Shown here: positions 57,176 to 64,000 of the stretch, in pieces | Layout of the letters: each line of letters begins with the position of its first letter | How positions within the stretch are numbered: the first letter of the stretch is position 1 | Source: Aliivibrio sifiae | GTDB lineage: Bacteria; Pseudomonadota; Gammaproteobacteria; Enterobacterales; Vibrionaceae | Reading direction: 5' to 3' | Assembly: GCF_002954705.1 (NCBI RefSeq) | Contig: NZ_MSCO01000001.1 | Coordinates: forward strand, 1,806,958-1,870,957 | DNA length: 64,000 nucleotides | Translations under genes and position numbers: made by a program | Notes under the pieces: generated by a model | Told to the model about the DNA's origin: nothing | Database searches by the model: none | Seen by the model: the letters and a program-made list of their open reading frames with translations, nothing else

Positions 57176-58324
57176 ATGAAATTCTCTTACGTTAACCCTA
57201 CACAAATCCATTTTGGCCAAGGTCAAATCGCAGCAATCGCGACATCTATTCCACAAGATCAAAAAGTCTTAGTCATTTATGGCGGTGGCTCAATTAAAAC
57301 AAACGGTGTTTATGACCAAGTGGTTACAGCCCTTTCTAATCATTCTTGGATTGAGTTTTCAGGTGTTGAACCAAACCCAACAGTTGAAACCTTAGATAAA
57401 GCTGTAGCTATAGCTAAAGCTGAGAACGTTGATTACATTCTTGCTGTGGGTGGCGGTTCAGTTATTGATGGTTCAAAGTACGTCGCTGCTGCAACAAAGT
57501 ACGATGGTAACGGTTGGGATATCTTAATTGGTAAGCACACGGTGACAGAAGCGGTTGCTTTAGGCGCTATTTTAACACTACCAGCGACAGGCTCTGAATC
57601 TAACTCAGGCGCGGTTATTACTCAAAAATCAACGCAAACGAAACTGCCTTTCATGGCGGCAGCAGTACAACCAAAATTCGCAGTGCTTGATCCTGATTCA
57701 ATGAAAACGCTACCAGAGCGCCAACTAACAAATGGCCTAGTCGATGCTTGGGTTCATACCTGTGAGCAGTACCTAACTATGCCTGTTGGTGCAATGGTTC
57801 AAGATGGCTACGCTGAAACTCTACTTCGTAATCTATTAGTTCTTGGTGAGCAATACGAGAACCGTGATAACAACGAATGGCGCTCGAACCTAATGTGGAC
57901 AGCAAACCAAGCATTAAACGGCTTGATCGGTACTGGTGTTCCTCATGACTGGGCTACTCACATGATTGGTCATGAGCTTACGGCTCTTTACCATGTAGAC
58001 CACGCTCGTTCTTTGTCTATCATTCAACCGTCTTTACTTCGTAATCAAATCGAAGCAAAACGTGCGAAACTAGAGCAAATGGGTAAAAACGTATTTGGCT
58101 TAGACGCTTCTGATGATTTAGCAGAGCGCACTATCATTGAGATCGAAACGTTCTACCATAGCCTAAACTCTCCAACAGAATTAACTGAGCACGATGATGA
58201 TAAAGCATCAGCAATTGATGCAATCATTAAACAACTAGAAGCTCATGGTATGGTAGTTCTAGGTGAAAACCAAGCAATCACTCTTGAGGTATCTCGTCAA
58301 ATTCTTGAAGATGCAGTGAAGTAA
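57176..58324 (+). CDS. yqhD: NADPH-dependent aldehyde reductase YqhD
   Basis: YqhD reduces short-chain and toxic aldehydes with NADPH. The 382-residue iron-containing alcohol dehydrogenase family protein has VIYGGGSIKTNGVYDQV and AVGGGSVIDGSKYVAA for cofactor, the metal region ALNGLIGTGVPHDWATHMIG with conserved His residues, and HVDHARSLSI. GAGG stands 7 bases before the ATG. Divergent from its likely regulator. A bidirectional terminator follows. Confidence 0.93.
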   Translation: MKFSYVNPTQIHFGQGQIAAIATSIPQDQKVLVIYGGGSIKTNGVYDQVVTALSNHSWIEFSGVEPNPTVETLDKAVAIAKAENVDYILAVGGGSVIDGSKYVAAATKYDGNGWDILIGKHTVTEAVALGAILTLPATGSESNSGAVITQKSTQTKLPFMAAAVQPKFAVLDPDSMKTLPERQLTNGLVDAWVHTCEQYLTMPVGAMVQDGYAETLLRNLLVLGEQYENRDNNEWRSNLMWTANQALNGLIGTGVPHDWATHMIGHELTALYHVDHARSLSIIQPSLLRNQIEAKRAKLEQMGKNVFGLDASDDLAERTIIEIETFYHSLNSPTELTEHDDDKASAIDAIIKQLEAHGMVVLGENQAITLEVSRQILEDAVK

Positions 58325-58354
58325 ACCTAACCTAATTTAAGAATACGACTAAAT

Positions 58355-58404
58355 AAAAAAGCCGATTCAATCTAACGTTAATGTTAATTGAATCGGCTTT
58401 CTCG
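58355..58404. terminator. Bidirectional terminator between yqhD and the EamA gene
   Basis: AAAGCCGATTCAAT and ATTGAATCGGCTTT form a 14-bp stem around a 15-base loop, with A and T runs on both sides, in a convergent gap. Confidence 0.85.
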
Positions 58405-58423
58405 TTATTAAGAGAAAGTAACG

Positions 58424-59323
58424 CTATTTAATAACCGTTTTCTTCTTACGTTCCCATTGCGTAATAAAAGCAACTGAAGCAATAATAATCACAGCACCTA
58501 ACCATAAACGCCCTGGTGGTGCCCAACCAAATACCATCCAACCCGCTAACACGTTCAATGGTAATTTTGCATGATCAAACGGTTGCACAAATGACGCATC
58601 AGCGACTGCATATGCTTTTACTATTGCCCACTGAGCTAATGCCGTCATCACACCAGCACCAAAAAGTAATAACCATACATTCATGCCACTTGGCGTATGC
58701 CAATCAGGTAATGCGAGCAAAATATTAAAAGGGGTAATAAGAACTAAAAGATAAACCACCATGGTTGATGGAGAATCATTTGCTGACATTTTCTTAACCA
58801 TTAGTGAATAACACGCCCAGAAGAATGCTGCACCAACGGGCAGTAACGTAGCCCATGTAAAACTATCTGCCCATGGCTCAAGAATGATCATTGCACCCGC
58901 AAATCCAGCTAACGTTGCACACCAGCGAGCTGCACCCACTTTTTCTTTTAAGAATAAGCCAGAACCAATAGTTGCAAATAAAGGGGATGTCATTAACAGT
59001 GCAATACCTTGCCAAATTGGTACTGGATACGCCAGAGCCCATAGCCAAAGTTGAATACCAATTACGGATAAAAATACACGTAACGCATGCATTCCAAAAT
59101 GTTCAGTTCGGAGTGAATTACGAAGCCCTAATGTGCGTAAATAAGGCAAGATGACGATCAACGCAATCCCATATTGAACCAAAGCAACCATGGTTGATGG
59201 TAAACCAAAGTTCATACTCACGTATTGAGCAATGCTGTTAACTATCGCAAAGGCAAGGCCTGCGGTTAACATCCAAGACGCACCTTGGACAGGTTGATGC
59301 TGAGACATAAAAAGGGTCATCAT
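58424..59323 (-). CDS. EamA/RhaT-family DMT transporter
   Basis: The 299-residue protein has ten hydrophobic segments in two similar halves, as in the drug/metabolite transporter superfamily (EamA domains). Substrate unknown; relatives export metabolites or amino acids. The ATG at 59323 has no strong ribosome-binding site; an alternative start five codons downstream (MSQHQPVQG) is possible. It lies downstream of the aldehyde dehydrogenase on the same strand, separated by a terminator. Confidence 0.85.
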   Translation of the reverse strand: MMTLFMSQHQPVQGASWMLTAGLAFAIVNSIAQYVSMNFGLPSTMVALVQYGIALIVILPYLRTLGLRNSLRTEHFGMHALRVFLSVIGIQLWLWALAYPVPIWQGIALLMTSPLFATIGSGLFLKEKVGAARWCATLAGFAGAMIILEPWADSFTWATLLPVGAAFFWACYSLMVKKMSANDSPSTMVVYLLVLITPFNILLALPDWHTPSGMNVWLLLFGAGVMTALAQWAIVKAYAVADASFVQPFDHAKLPLNVLAGWMVFGWAPPGRLWLGAVIIIASVAFITQWERKKKTVIK

Positions 59324-59330
59324 TCACATT

Positions 59331-59363
59331 AAAAAAGGGAAACAGATCATACGACTGTTCCCC
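59331..59363 (-). terminator. Terminator of the aldehyde dehydrogenase gene
   Basis: On the minus strand GGGAACAG and CTGTTTCCC pair around an 8 to 9-base loop and are followed by TTTTTT. Confidence 0.75.
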
Positions 59364-59411
59364 TCATTTGCCAACCGTTAAGCCATTCCAATAGCGTCTA
59401 AATTAGAACTA

Positions 59412-60809
59412 TTACCTCATAAACTGCCGACTTAGTAATTTCAGCATCAATTTTTTGTGCTTTAACAACAATCTTGCTCTTGGTAACCAAGTTGGGGTGC
59501 TCAATATTGTTTTCGCATGGGAGAAGGTTTTAAAGCCTTCAATGCCGTGATAACTGCCCATTCCTGAGTCTCCAATACCACCAAAAGGCGCATCATCTGC
59601 AGTAACATGCATGGTCGTGTCATTGATAGCTATTCCACCACTGTGTGTATTTTGGCTAATCTTTTTAATCAATTCTTTATCCAAAGACATGATATACAGT
59701 GCTAATGGGCGCGGACGATCTTGAATGTAACTAATGGCTTCTTCAATATGTTGATATCCAATAATAGGCAAAATAGGACCAAAAACCTCCTCTTTCATTA
59801 GCAGCATATCGTCATTCACATTAGTTACAATACGAGGTAAAAATGACCGTCCTTGAGTTTTCTCTGGCTCACCAATTGAGGTAATTTTTGCACCCTTACC
59901 TTCAGCGTCTTCTAAATAGCGAGTTAACCGATCATATTGCGTTTGATTAATAATATGACTGTATTCTCGATGTCCTTTTTTCTCAGGAAAAGCCTGTAAA
60001 AAACGATGAGAATAAAGCGCAATAAATTTATCGACCTTCTCTTTTGGAACAAAAATATAATCGGGCGCAACGCATATTTGCCCTGCATTCATCGATTTCC
60101 CTAACATAATGGCATCAACCGCTGAGGTTAAATCCGCATCTTCCGCAATGATTACTGGGGATTTCCCTCCCAGCTCGAGCGTTACTGGCGTAAGGTTTTT
60201 GGCTGCTGCACTGGCAACTAATTTGCCAACCTGAGTCGAGCCCGTAAATAAAAGATGATTAAAAGGCAGTTGAGAAAATTCAGCAGCTACATCTCCCTCC
60301 CCTTCAACAACGAAAATATGTTCGGAAATAGAGGCAAATACTCGGCGAAGCACTTGATTGGTCTCTGGTGTGTATTCACTTAATTTCACCATCACACGGT
60401 TACCCGCGGCGATAGCCGTTACTATTGGTGCAACACTCAGATAAATAGGGAAATTCCAAGGCACAATAACGCCTACAACCCCTAGAGGCTGATATTTAAT
60501 ATGTAATTTAGAAGGCGAGAGCAATAAACCCGCATGACGTTTTTGAGGTTTAAGCCATTTAGATAAACGTTTAATGGTGTAGTTAATATGTTGAATTGAT
60601 GGCATTAAATCACAAATCGTTGAATCAAACTGACTACGATAGCCATAGTCTTTTTCTAATGCTTCAACCGTGTTGACCTTTTCTGATAATAACGACACTT
60701 TCAGTTCATTGAGTAAAGAGAGCCGTTCTTCTTTTAAAGGATATGGTGCCGCTTGATACGCCTGTTGAAGCTGTTCAAATTCATACGATAGATTAACGAC
60801 GCTGCTCAT
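59412..60809 (-). CDS. Coniferyl-aldehyde-dehydrogenase-like aldehyde dehydrogenase
   Basis: The 465-residue enzyme is an aldehyde dehydrogenase of the class 3 / CalB type. Visible motifs are VVGVIVPWNFPIYLS (NAD binding), LFTGSTQVGKLVA, catalytic Glu in VTLELGGKSPVII and catalytic Cys in NAGQICVAPDY. The C-terminus ends with basic hydrophobic residues (LLLKHKKLMLKLLSRQFMR), which could associate with the membrane. It oxidises aldehydes to acids; the substrate is unknown. Near yqhD, so the region may handle aldehydes by both reduction and oxidation. Confidence 0.88.
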   Translation of the reverse strand: MSSVVNLSYEFEQLQQAYQAAPYPLKEERLSLLNELKVSLLSEKVNTVEALEKDYGYRSQFDSTICDLMPSIQHINYTIKRLSKWLKPQKRHAGLLLSPSKLHIKYQPLGVVGVIVPWNFPIYLSVAPIVTAIAAGNRVMVKLSEYTPETNQVLRRVFASISEHIFVVEGEGDVAAEFSQLPFNHLLFTGSTQVGKLVASAAAKNLTPVTLELGGKSPVIIAEDADLTSAVDAIMLGKSMNAGQICVAPDYIFVPKEKVDKFIALYSHRFLQAFPEKKGHREYSHIINQTQYDRLTRYLEDAEGKGAKITSIGEPEKTQGRSFLPRIVTNVNDDMLLMKEEVFGPILPIIGYQHIEEAISYIQDRPRPLALYIMSLDKELIKKISQNTHSGGIAINDTTMHVTADDAPFGGIGDSGMGSYHGIEGFKTFSHAKTILSTPTWLPRARLLLKHKKLMLKLLSRQFMR

Positions 60810-60979
60810 GATCTTATTCCATTAAACAAAGTGACCCTCATTATAGCAACCCACTTTAATGAACTGAATAATGATAATTTCACAATGTGTTCTGGCTCTA
60901 TTTTTCAAATAAGTCGTTGATCTTTTTGTGACAAGCCTGTAATGATAGAGGTGTAGCAATAACTTCGAGAACAATAATA

Positions 60980-62326
60980 ATGAATAAAACAATCGATATT
61001 ACTCTATCCCCACATTGGGAAGATCGCATCAGTAACGAACAAAAGTTACGTCGTAATGATCAACGCAGCGTTTTTCAACGAGATCGTGCTCGTATTCTCC
61101 ACTCAGCGGCTTTTCGTCGTCTGCAAGCAAAGACTCAAGTTCATGGCCCTGGTAGCGTAAATGACTTTTACCGCACTCGCTTAACGCACTCTTTAGAAGT
61201 ATCACAAATTGGTACTGGCCTCGTCGCACAATTAAAACTAAGACAACCTGAGTTCCGTGAGCTCCTAACGTCAACCAGTTTAATGGAAAGTATTTGTTTA
61301 GCTCATGATATCGGTCACCCGCCTTTTGGTCACGGTGGTGAAATTGCGCTTAACTATATGATGCGTAACCATGGCGGCTTTGAAGGTAATGGCCAGACTT
61401 TACGAATTTTAAGTAAATTAGAACCTTATACTGAACATTTTGGTATGAACTTAGCCAGAAGAACTCTACTTGGTATTTTAAAATACCCTGCTTTTTTAGA
61501 TCAAGTTCATTCGAAATTTCGCCCTGAAGATGTCACTAACCTGCGTCATTTAAAATCGATTGAATGGCATCCACCAAAAGGGATCTATCGTGATGACGAG
61601 CAGATCTTAAATTGGATTTTAGCGCCATTATCCGATCACGATAAATCCCTTTTATCCACGCTTCGTTTCCAAAAAGAAGGTGACGATAGCCATAGAAAAA
61701 CACGCTTTAAATCTATTGATTGCTCTATTATGGAATTGGCTGATGATATTGCTTATGGCGTCCATGATTTAGAAGATGCCATTGTGATGGGCATTGTCAC
61801 AAGAAATCAGTGGCAAGAATCCGTAGCAAGTAAGCTTGCAGATTGTGGAGATGAATGGTTTGAAACGAATATTGAAACCATTAGTGATAAATTATTTTCT
61901 GGTCTGCAATATAAGCGTAAAGATGGCATTGGTAGCCTCGTAAATGCTTTACTAACTTCTATTACTATCAAGAAAACAACGTTTGAAGAAGAGCCCGAGT
62001 TTGAATCTGAATTACTGCGTTGGAATGCCTATTTAAGCCCATCCATGAGCTATGCTTTAGAAGTGCTAAAAAAGTTTGTTGGTCAATATGTGATCCATAA
62101 TTCAGAAATGCAGCGCATCGAATACAAAGGTCAGCAAATTGTGATGGAGATCTTTGATGCCCTAAATTCGGATCCGGAACGTTTATTACCGGAAAATGAT
62201 AAACGTGAATGGCAAGAAGCAATGAAAAATGGAGGAAATGGCCACCGTGTCATTGCTGATTATATTGCTGGTATGACTGACGGCTATGCTCAGCGTTTAT
62301 ATAATCAGCTATTTGTTCCTATTTGA
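60980..62326 (+). CDS. dgt: dGTPase-like HD phosphohydrolase
   Basis: Hydrolyses dGTP (or related dNTPs) to deoxynucleoside and triphosphate, limiting dNTP pools. The 448-residue protein has the HD motif in [20 protein letters not shown], the preceding [10 protein letters not shown], and [15 protein letters not shown], the signature of the dGTPase family. It belongs to the shorter deoxyguanosinetriphosphate triphosphohydrolase-like group rather than E. coli Dgt itself (505 residues). Convergent with tapT. Confidence 0.9.
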   Translation: MNKTIDITLSPHWEDRISNEQKLRRNDQRSVFQRDRARILHSAAFRRLQAKTQVHGPGSVNDFYRTRLTHSLEVSQIGTGLVAQLKLRQPEFRELLTSTSLMESICLAHDIGHPPFGHGGEIALNYMMRNHGGFEGNGQTLRILSKLEPYTEHFGMNLARRTLLGILKYPAFLDQVHSKFRPEDVTNLRHLKSIEWHPPKGIYRDDEQILNWILAPLSDHDKSLLSTLRFQKEGDDSHRKTRFKSIDCSIMELADDIAYGVHDLEDAIVMGIVTRNQWQESVASKLADCGDEWFETNIETISDKLFSGLQYKRKDGIGSLVNALLTSITIKKTTFEEEPEFESELLRWNAYLSPSMSYALEVLKKFVGQYVIHNSEMQRIEYKGQQIVMEIFDALNSDPERLLPENDKREWQEAMKNGGNGHRVIADYIAGMTDGYAQRLYNQLFVPI

Positions 62327-62354
62327 TAACGATAGCTACCTAGATATAAAAATC

Positions 62355-62382
62355 AAAGAACTACTCTGAACGGTAGTTCTTT
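62355..62382. terminator. Convergent hairpin between dgt and tapT
   Basis: AAAGAACTAC and GTAGTTCTTT pair around a short loop and are followed by TTGG. It overlaps the last codons of tapT and can end dgt transcription on the plus strand. Confidence 0.65.
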
Positions 62383-62987
62383 TGGTATACCCCTTCAGGC
62401 ATTTGGCTGATATGAAACTCAATCATGTTATCAAATGCTGTTAATATCGAATCAAATTTTTCTGTATCATTACCGTTATTAACGTCACTATCTAGTTGGC
62501 TCAACACGTGATAGCCCGCTTCAGCTGTTGATAAAGCATTATCTTTAGGTGCTTTACGAACACGATAGTTACCTGACAATTCAGTATCAAGATGTACTTT
62601 TGGTAACGTATGTAGGTTAGTTGACAGCTGCCACATTTTATATGCTTTCTTCCATGTGCCATCTAATAAAATTACACGCTGTTTTTTCTCAGCGGTATTC
62701 AATGACGATGAAATTGCTTGGCTAGTTCCATCTAAAAATAGGACTTGGTGCTGGTAACTGTCATCGGCTAATAGTTGGTTTAACTCCGTATGCTCGGTAA
62801 AATTTTCACCGATAAAAGTACGGCAATTAGTTAAACTTAACGATAATATTTTAACCGTTCCTAATGGTCGCTTAGCTTCTGTTGGATGCTGTAGTATGAT
62901 GAGTTCAACCTCTGTTGAGATTGGCTTTATCCATTCACAGATACAGGCTTTTTTTGTTTTTAGGCATTGAAGACAAAATCGAATCAC
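62361..62987 (-). CDS. tapT: tRNA-uridine aminocarboxypropyltransferase (DTW domain)
   Basis: TapT (YfiP) adds the acp group to uridine 47 of tRNA using S-adenosylmethionine. I choose the GTG at 62987 (AAAGG 6 bases upstream), giving 208 residues starting MIRFCLQCLKTKKACICEW, which puts the zinc-type cysteines at the N-terminus as in relatives. A longer frame to 63047 adds residues with no family support. The DTW box is DGTWKKAYKMWQL near residue 130, followed by YRVRKAP. It is head to head with rrtA. Confidence 0.88.
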   Translation of the reverse strand: MIRFCLQCLKTKKACICEWIKPISTEVELIILQHPTEAKRPLGTVKILSLSLTNCRTFIGENFTEHTELNQLLADDSYQHQVLFLDGTSQAISSSLNTAEKKQRVILLDGTWKKAYKMWQLSTNLHTLPKVHLDTELSGNYRVRKAPKDNALSTAEAGYHVLSQLDSDVNNGNDTEKFDSILTAFDNMIEFHISQMPEGVYQKNYRSE

Positions 62988-63001
62988 AAGGAACCTTTGC
63001 T

Positions 63002-63565
63002 TTGTTAAAATTACTCTTTCCCGTTTTAGTTGTGCTTGGTATTGCACAGCTAACTCTGGTATCTGATTTTTTTGTTTGGGATAGAAGCTTAATTTTACAA
63101 GGCGAGATATGGCGATTAATCACAGGTAATTTCACCCATACTAACCTCCCTCACTTAATAATGAACTCTGCCGCTCTAACCGTATTTTGTTTTATCTTTA
63201 AGGATATATTAAATCCCAAAAAACTATGGGGTCTATTGTTTTTTATAAGCTTAATGACCGGGGTACTTTTATTGCTGTCCCCAATCCAATCTTATGTTGG
63301 ATTATCAGGAGTGTTACATGGTTTATTTATTTGGGCTGCAATTGAAGACATAAAACAAAAACGCAACACTGGGTGGTTATTGTTAATTAGTATTATCACT
63401 AAGATTTGCTGGGAGCAATACTTTGGAGCAAGTGCTTCAACCATTTCTCTTATCAATGCAAAAGTCGCAACAGAAGCTCATCTTATTGGAGCATTCAGTG
63501 GTGGAACACTCCAATTAGCTACGCGCTTAATTACTCTTAGTAAAGTTTCTGACGACCCAAAATAG
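63002..63565 (+). CDS. rrtA: Rhombosortase
   Basis: Rhombosortase is the rhomboid-type membrane protease that cleaves the C-terminal GlyGly-CTERM signal of surface proteins in vibrios and relatives. The chosen TTG at 63002 (AAGGA 9 bases upstream) gives 187 residues, starting with a membrane segment ([17 protein letters not shown]). Motifs are [13 protein letters not shown], the nucleophile [10 protein letters not shown] and the catalytic His in [11 protein letters not shown] longer start at 62915 would overlap tapT. No GlyGly-CTERM substrate gene is in this window. The 3' end overlaps recR by 29 bases, convergent. Confidence 0.88.
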   Translation: MLKLLFPVLVVLGIAQLTLVSDFFVWDRSLILQGEIWRLITGNFTHTNLPHLIMNSAALTVFCFIFKDILNPKKLWGLLFFISLMTGVLLLLSPIQSYVGLSGVLHGLFIWAAIEDIKQKRNTGWLLLISIITKICWEQYFGASASTISLINAKVATEAHLIGAFSGGTLQLATRLITLSKVSDDPK

Positions 63566-64000
63566 AATGAGATAACGTTGTGCCATCAACTAACTCTAAC
63601 TCTCCCCCCATAGGGACACCATGCGCGATTCGGCTCGCACTTACTTGGTGTTCTTGGCATAACTCTGCAATATAATGAGCAGTTGCTTCACCTTCAACCG
63701 TCGGGTTCGTTGCCAGAATGACTTCCTTGATATCACCACGGCCTAAGCGATGATCGAATAAATCTAATCCAATATCACTAGGACCAATACCATCAAGAGG
63801 GGATAAGTGCCCCATAAGTACAAAATAACGTCCAGAAAACTGCCCTGTTGCTTCTACTGCTACAATATCTGCAGGACTTTCAACAATACACAATTCGCCA
63901 CTGGCTTGGCGCTTTGGATTTAAACAAATAGAACAAGTATCTTCTTCAGTAAACGTTCGACATTCAGAACAATGACCGATTTCAGACATAGCACGAGAGA
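63537..64000 (-). CDS. recR: Recombination protein RecR, 3' part (runs off the window)
   Basis: RecR works with RecO and RecF to load RecA onto gapped DNA. The visible residues contain the zinc finger ([20 protein letters not shown]) and the Toprim domain ([20 protein letters not shown] and onward, [20 protein letters not shown]). The N-terminal helix-hairpin-helix, about 45 residues, lies beyond the right end. The frame is open to the edge: upstream of the internal Met the codons read Ser-Arg-Ala, as expected from the RecR family. Confidence 0.95.
   Translation of the reverse strand, partial: SRAMSEIGHCSECRTFTEEDTCSICLNPKRQASGELCIVESPADIVAVEATGQFSGRYFVLMGHLSPLDGIGPSDIGLDLFDHRLGRGDIKEVILATNPTVEGEATAHYIAELCQEHQVSASRIAHGVPMGGELELVDGTTLSHSILGRQKLY

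Overview
The window is AT-rich chromosomal DNA from a gammaproteobacterium of the Vibrionaceae, most like Aliivibrio (Vibrio) fischeri or a close relative. This rests on recognising gene content, not on a search: a VarA/GacA-type uvrY-uvrC-pgsA block, a VicH-type H-NS, a FadR with the Vibrio-type internal insertion, nhaB-dsbB, sppA-ansA, a rhombosortase, and a menFDHBCE operon. I see no prophage, IS transposase, CRISPR array, rRNA or plasmid function. Most of the window is core chromosome; the accessory signal lies in small elements (repeats, tRNA duplications, hairpins, a riboswitch).

Layout. 1-6.9 kb (minus strand): tRNA-Cys, pgsA, uvrC, uvrY, then a two-gene unit of a nucleotidyltransferase-like protein and DNA polymerase II. 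6.9-9.1 kb: a long inverted repeat, then an NhaC-family transporter preceded by a clear lysine riboswitch, which makes it a probable lysine importer. 9.2-15.1 kb: hns, a frameshifted MipA/OmpV-type porin gene, fadR divergent from nhaB-dsbB, a copy of a dispersed repeat, and a SEC-C protein. 15.2-21.3 kb: a lone type IV-like pilin, dusC (its ribosome-binding site is inside a perfect hairpin), a diguanylate cyclase, a DUF5718-like protein and topB. 21.3-30 kb: fadH with a FadR operator in front of it, sppA, ansA, asd and a second NhaC-family antiporter. 30-34.5 kb: a coiled-coil lipoprotein with a C-terminal membrane anchor, yejK, and divergent yejL-yejM.

34.6-36.7 kb is a tRNA region: Ser-Asp, Ser-Asp and Ser units, with an alpha-carbonic anhydrase between the last two and a tRNA-Ser remnant. 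Each unit starts at its own TTTACA-N17-TATTAT promoter. 36.6-42 kb holds small accessory enzymes: an exported MTA/SAH nucleosidase-like protein, an acetyltransferase, a 2OG-Fe(II) oxygenase, three small cysteine-cluster proteins, a TIGR02647-like protein and a Tim44-like protein. 42-44.5 kb: a TetR regulator and an MFS-acyltransferase fusion. 44.5-51.6 kb: the menaquinone operon menF-D-H-B-C-E, with a probable terminator between menB and menC. 52-64 kb: alaA, sgrR, a second full dispersed repeat with a small ORF beside it, a reductase-like protein, a YqhC-type regulator divergent from yqhD, an EamA exporter, an aldehyde dehydrogenase, dgt, tapT, rrtA and the 3' part of recR, which runs off the right end.

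How the parts connect: FadR (10.8 kb) probably represses fadH (21.4 kb) through an operator at its promoter. Lysine supply appears twice, as asd in biosynthesis and as the riboswitch-controlled transporter in uptake. YqhC/YqhD and the aldehyde dehydrogenase form an aldehyde-detoxification neighbourhood. Menaquinone genes supply anaerobic respiration. All positions and motifs were read by eye; fold energies, homology and expression were not computed.
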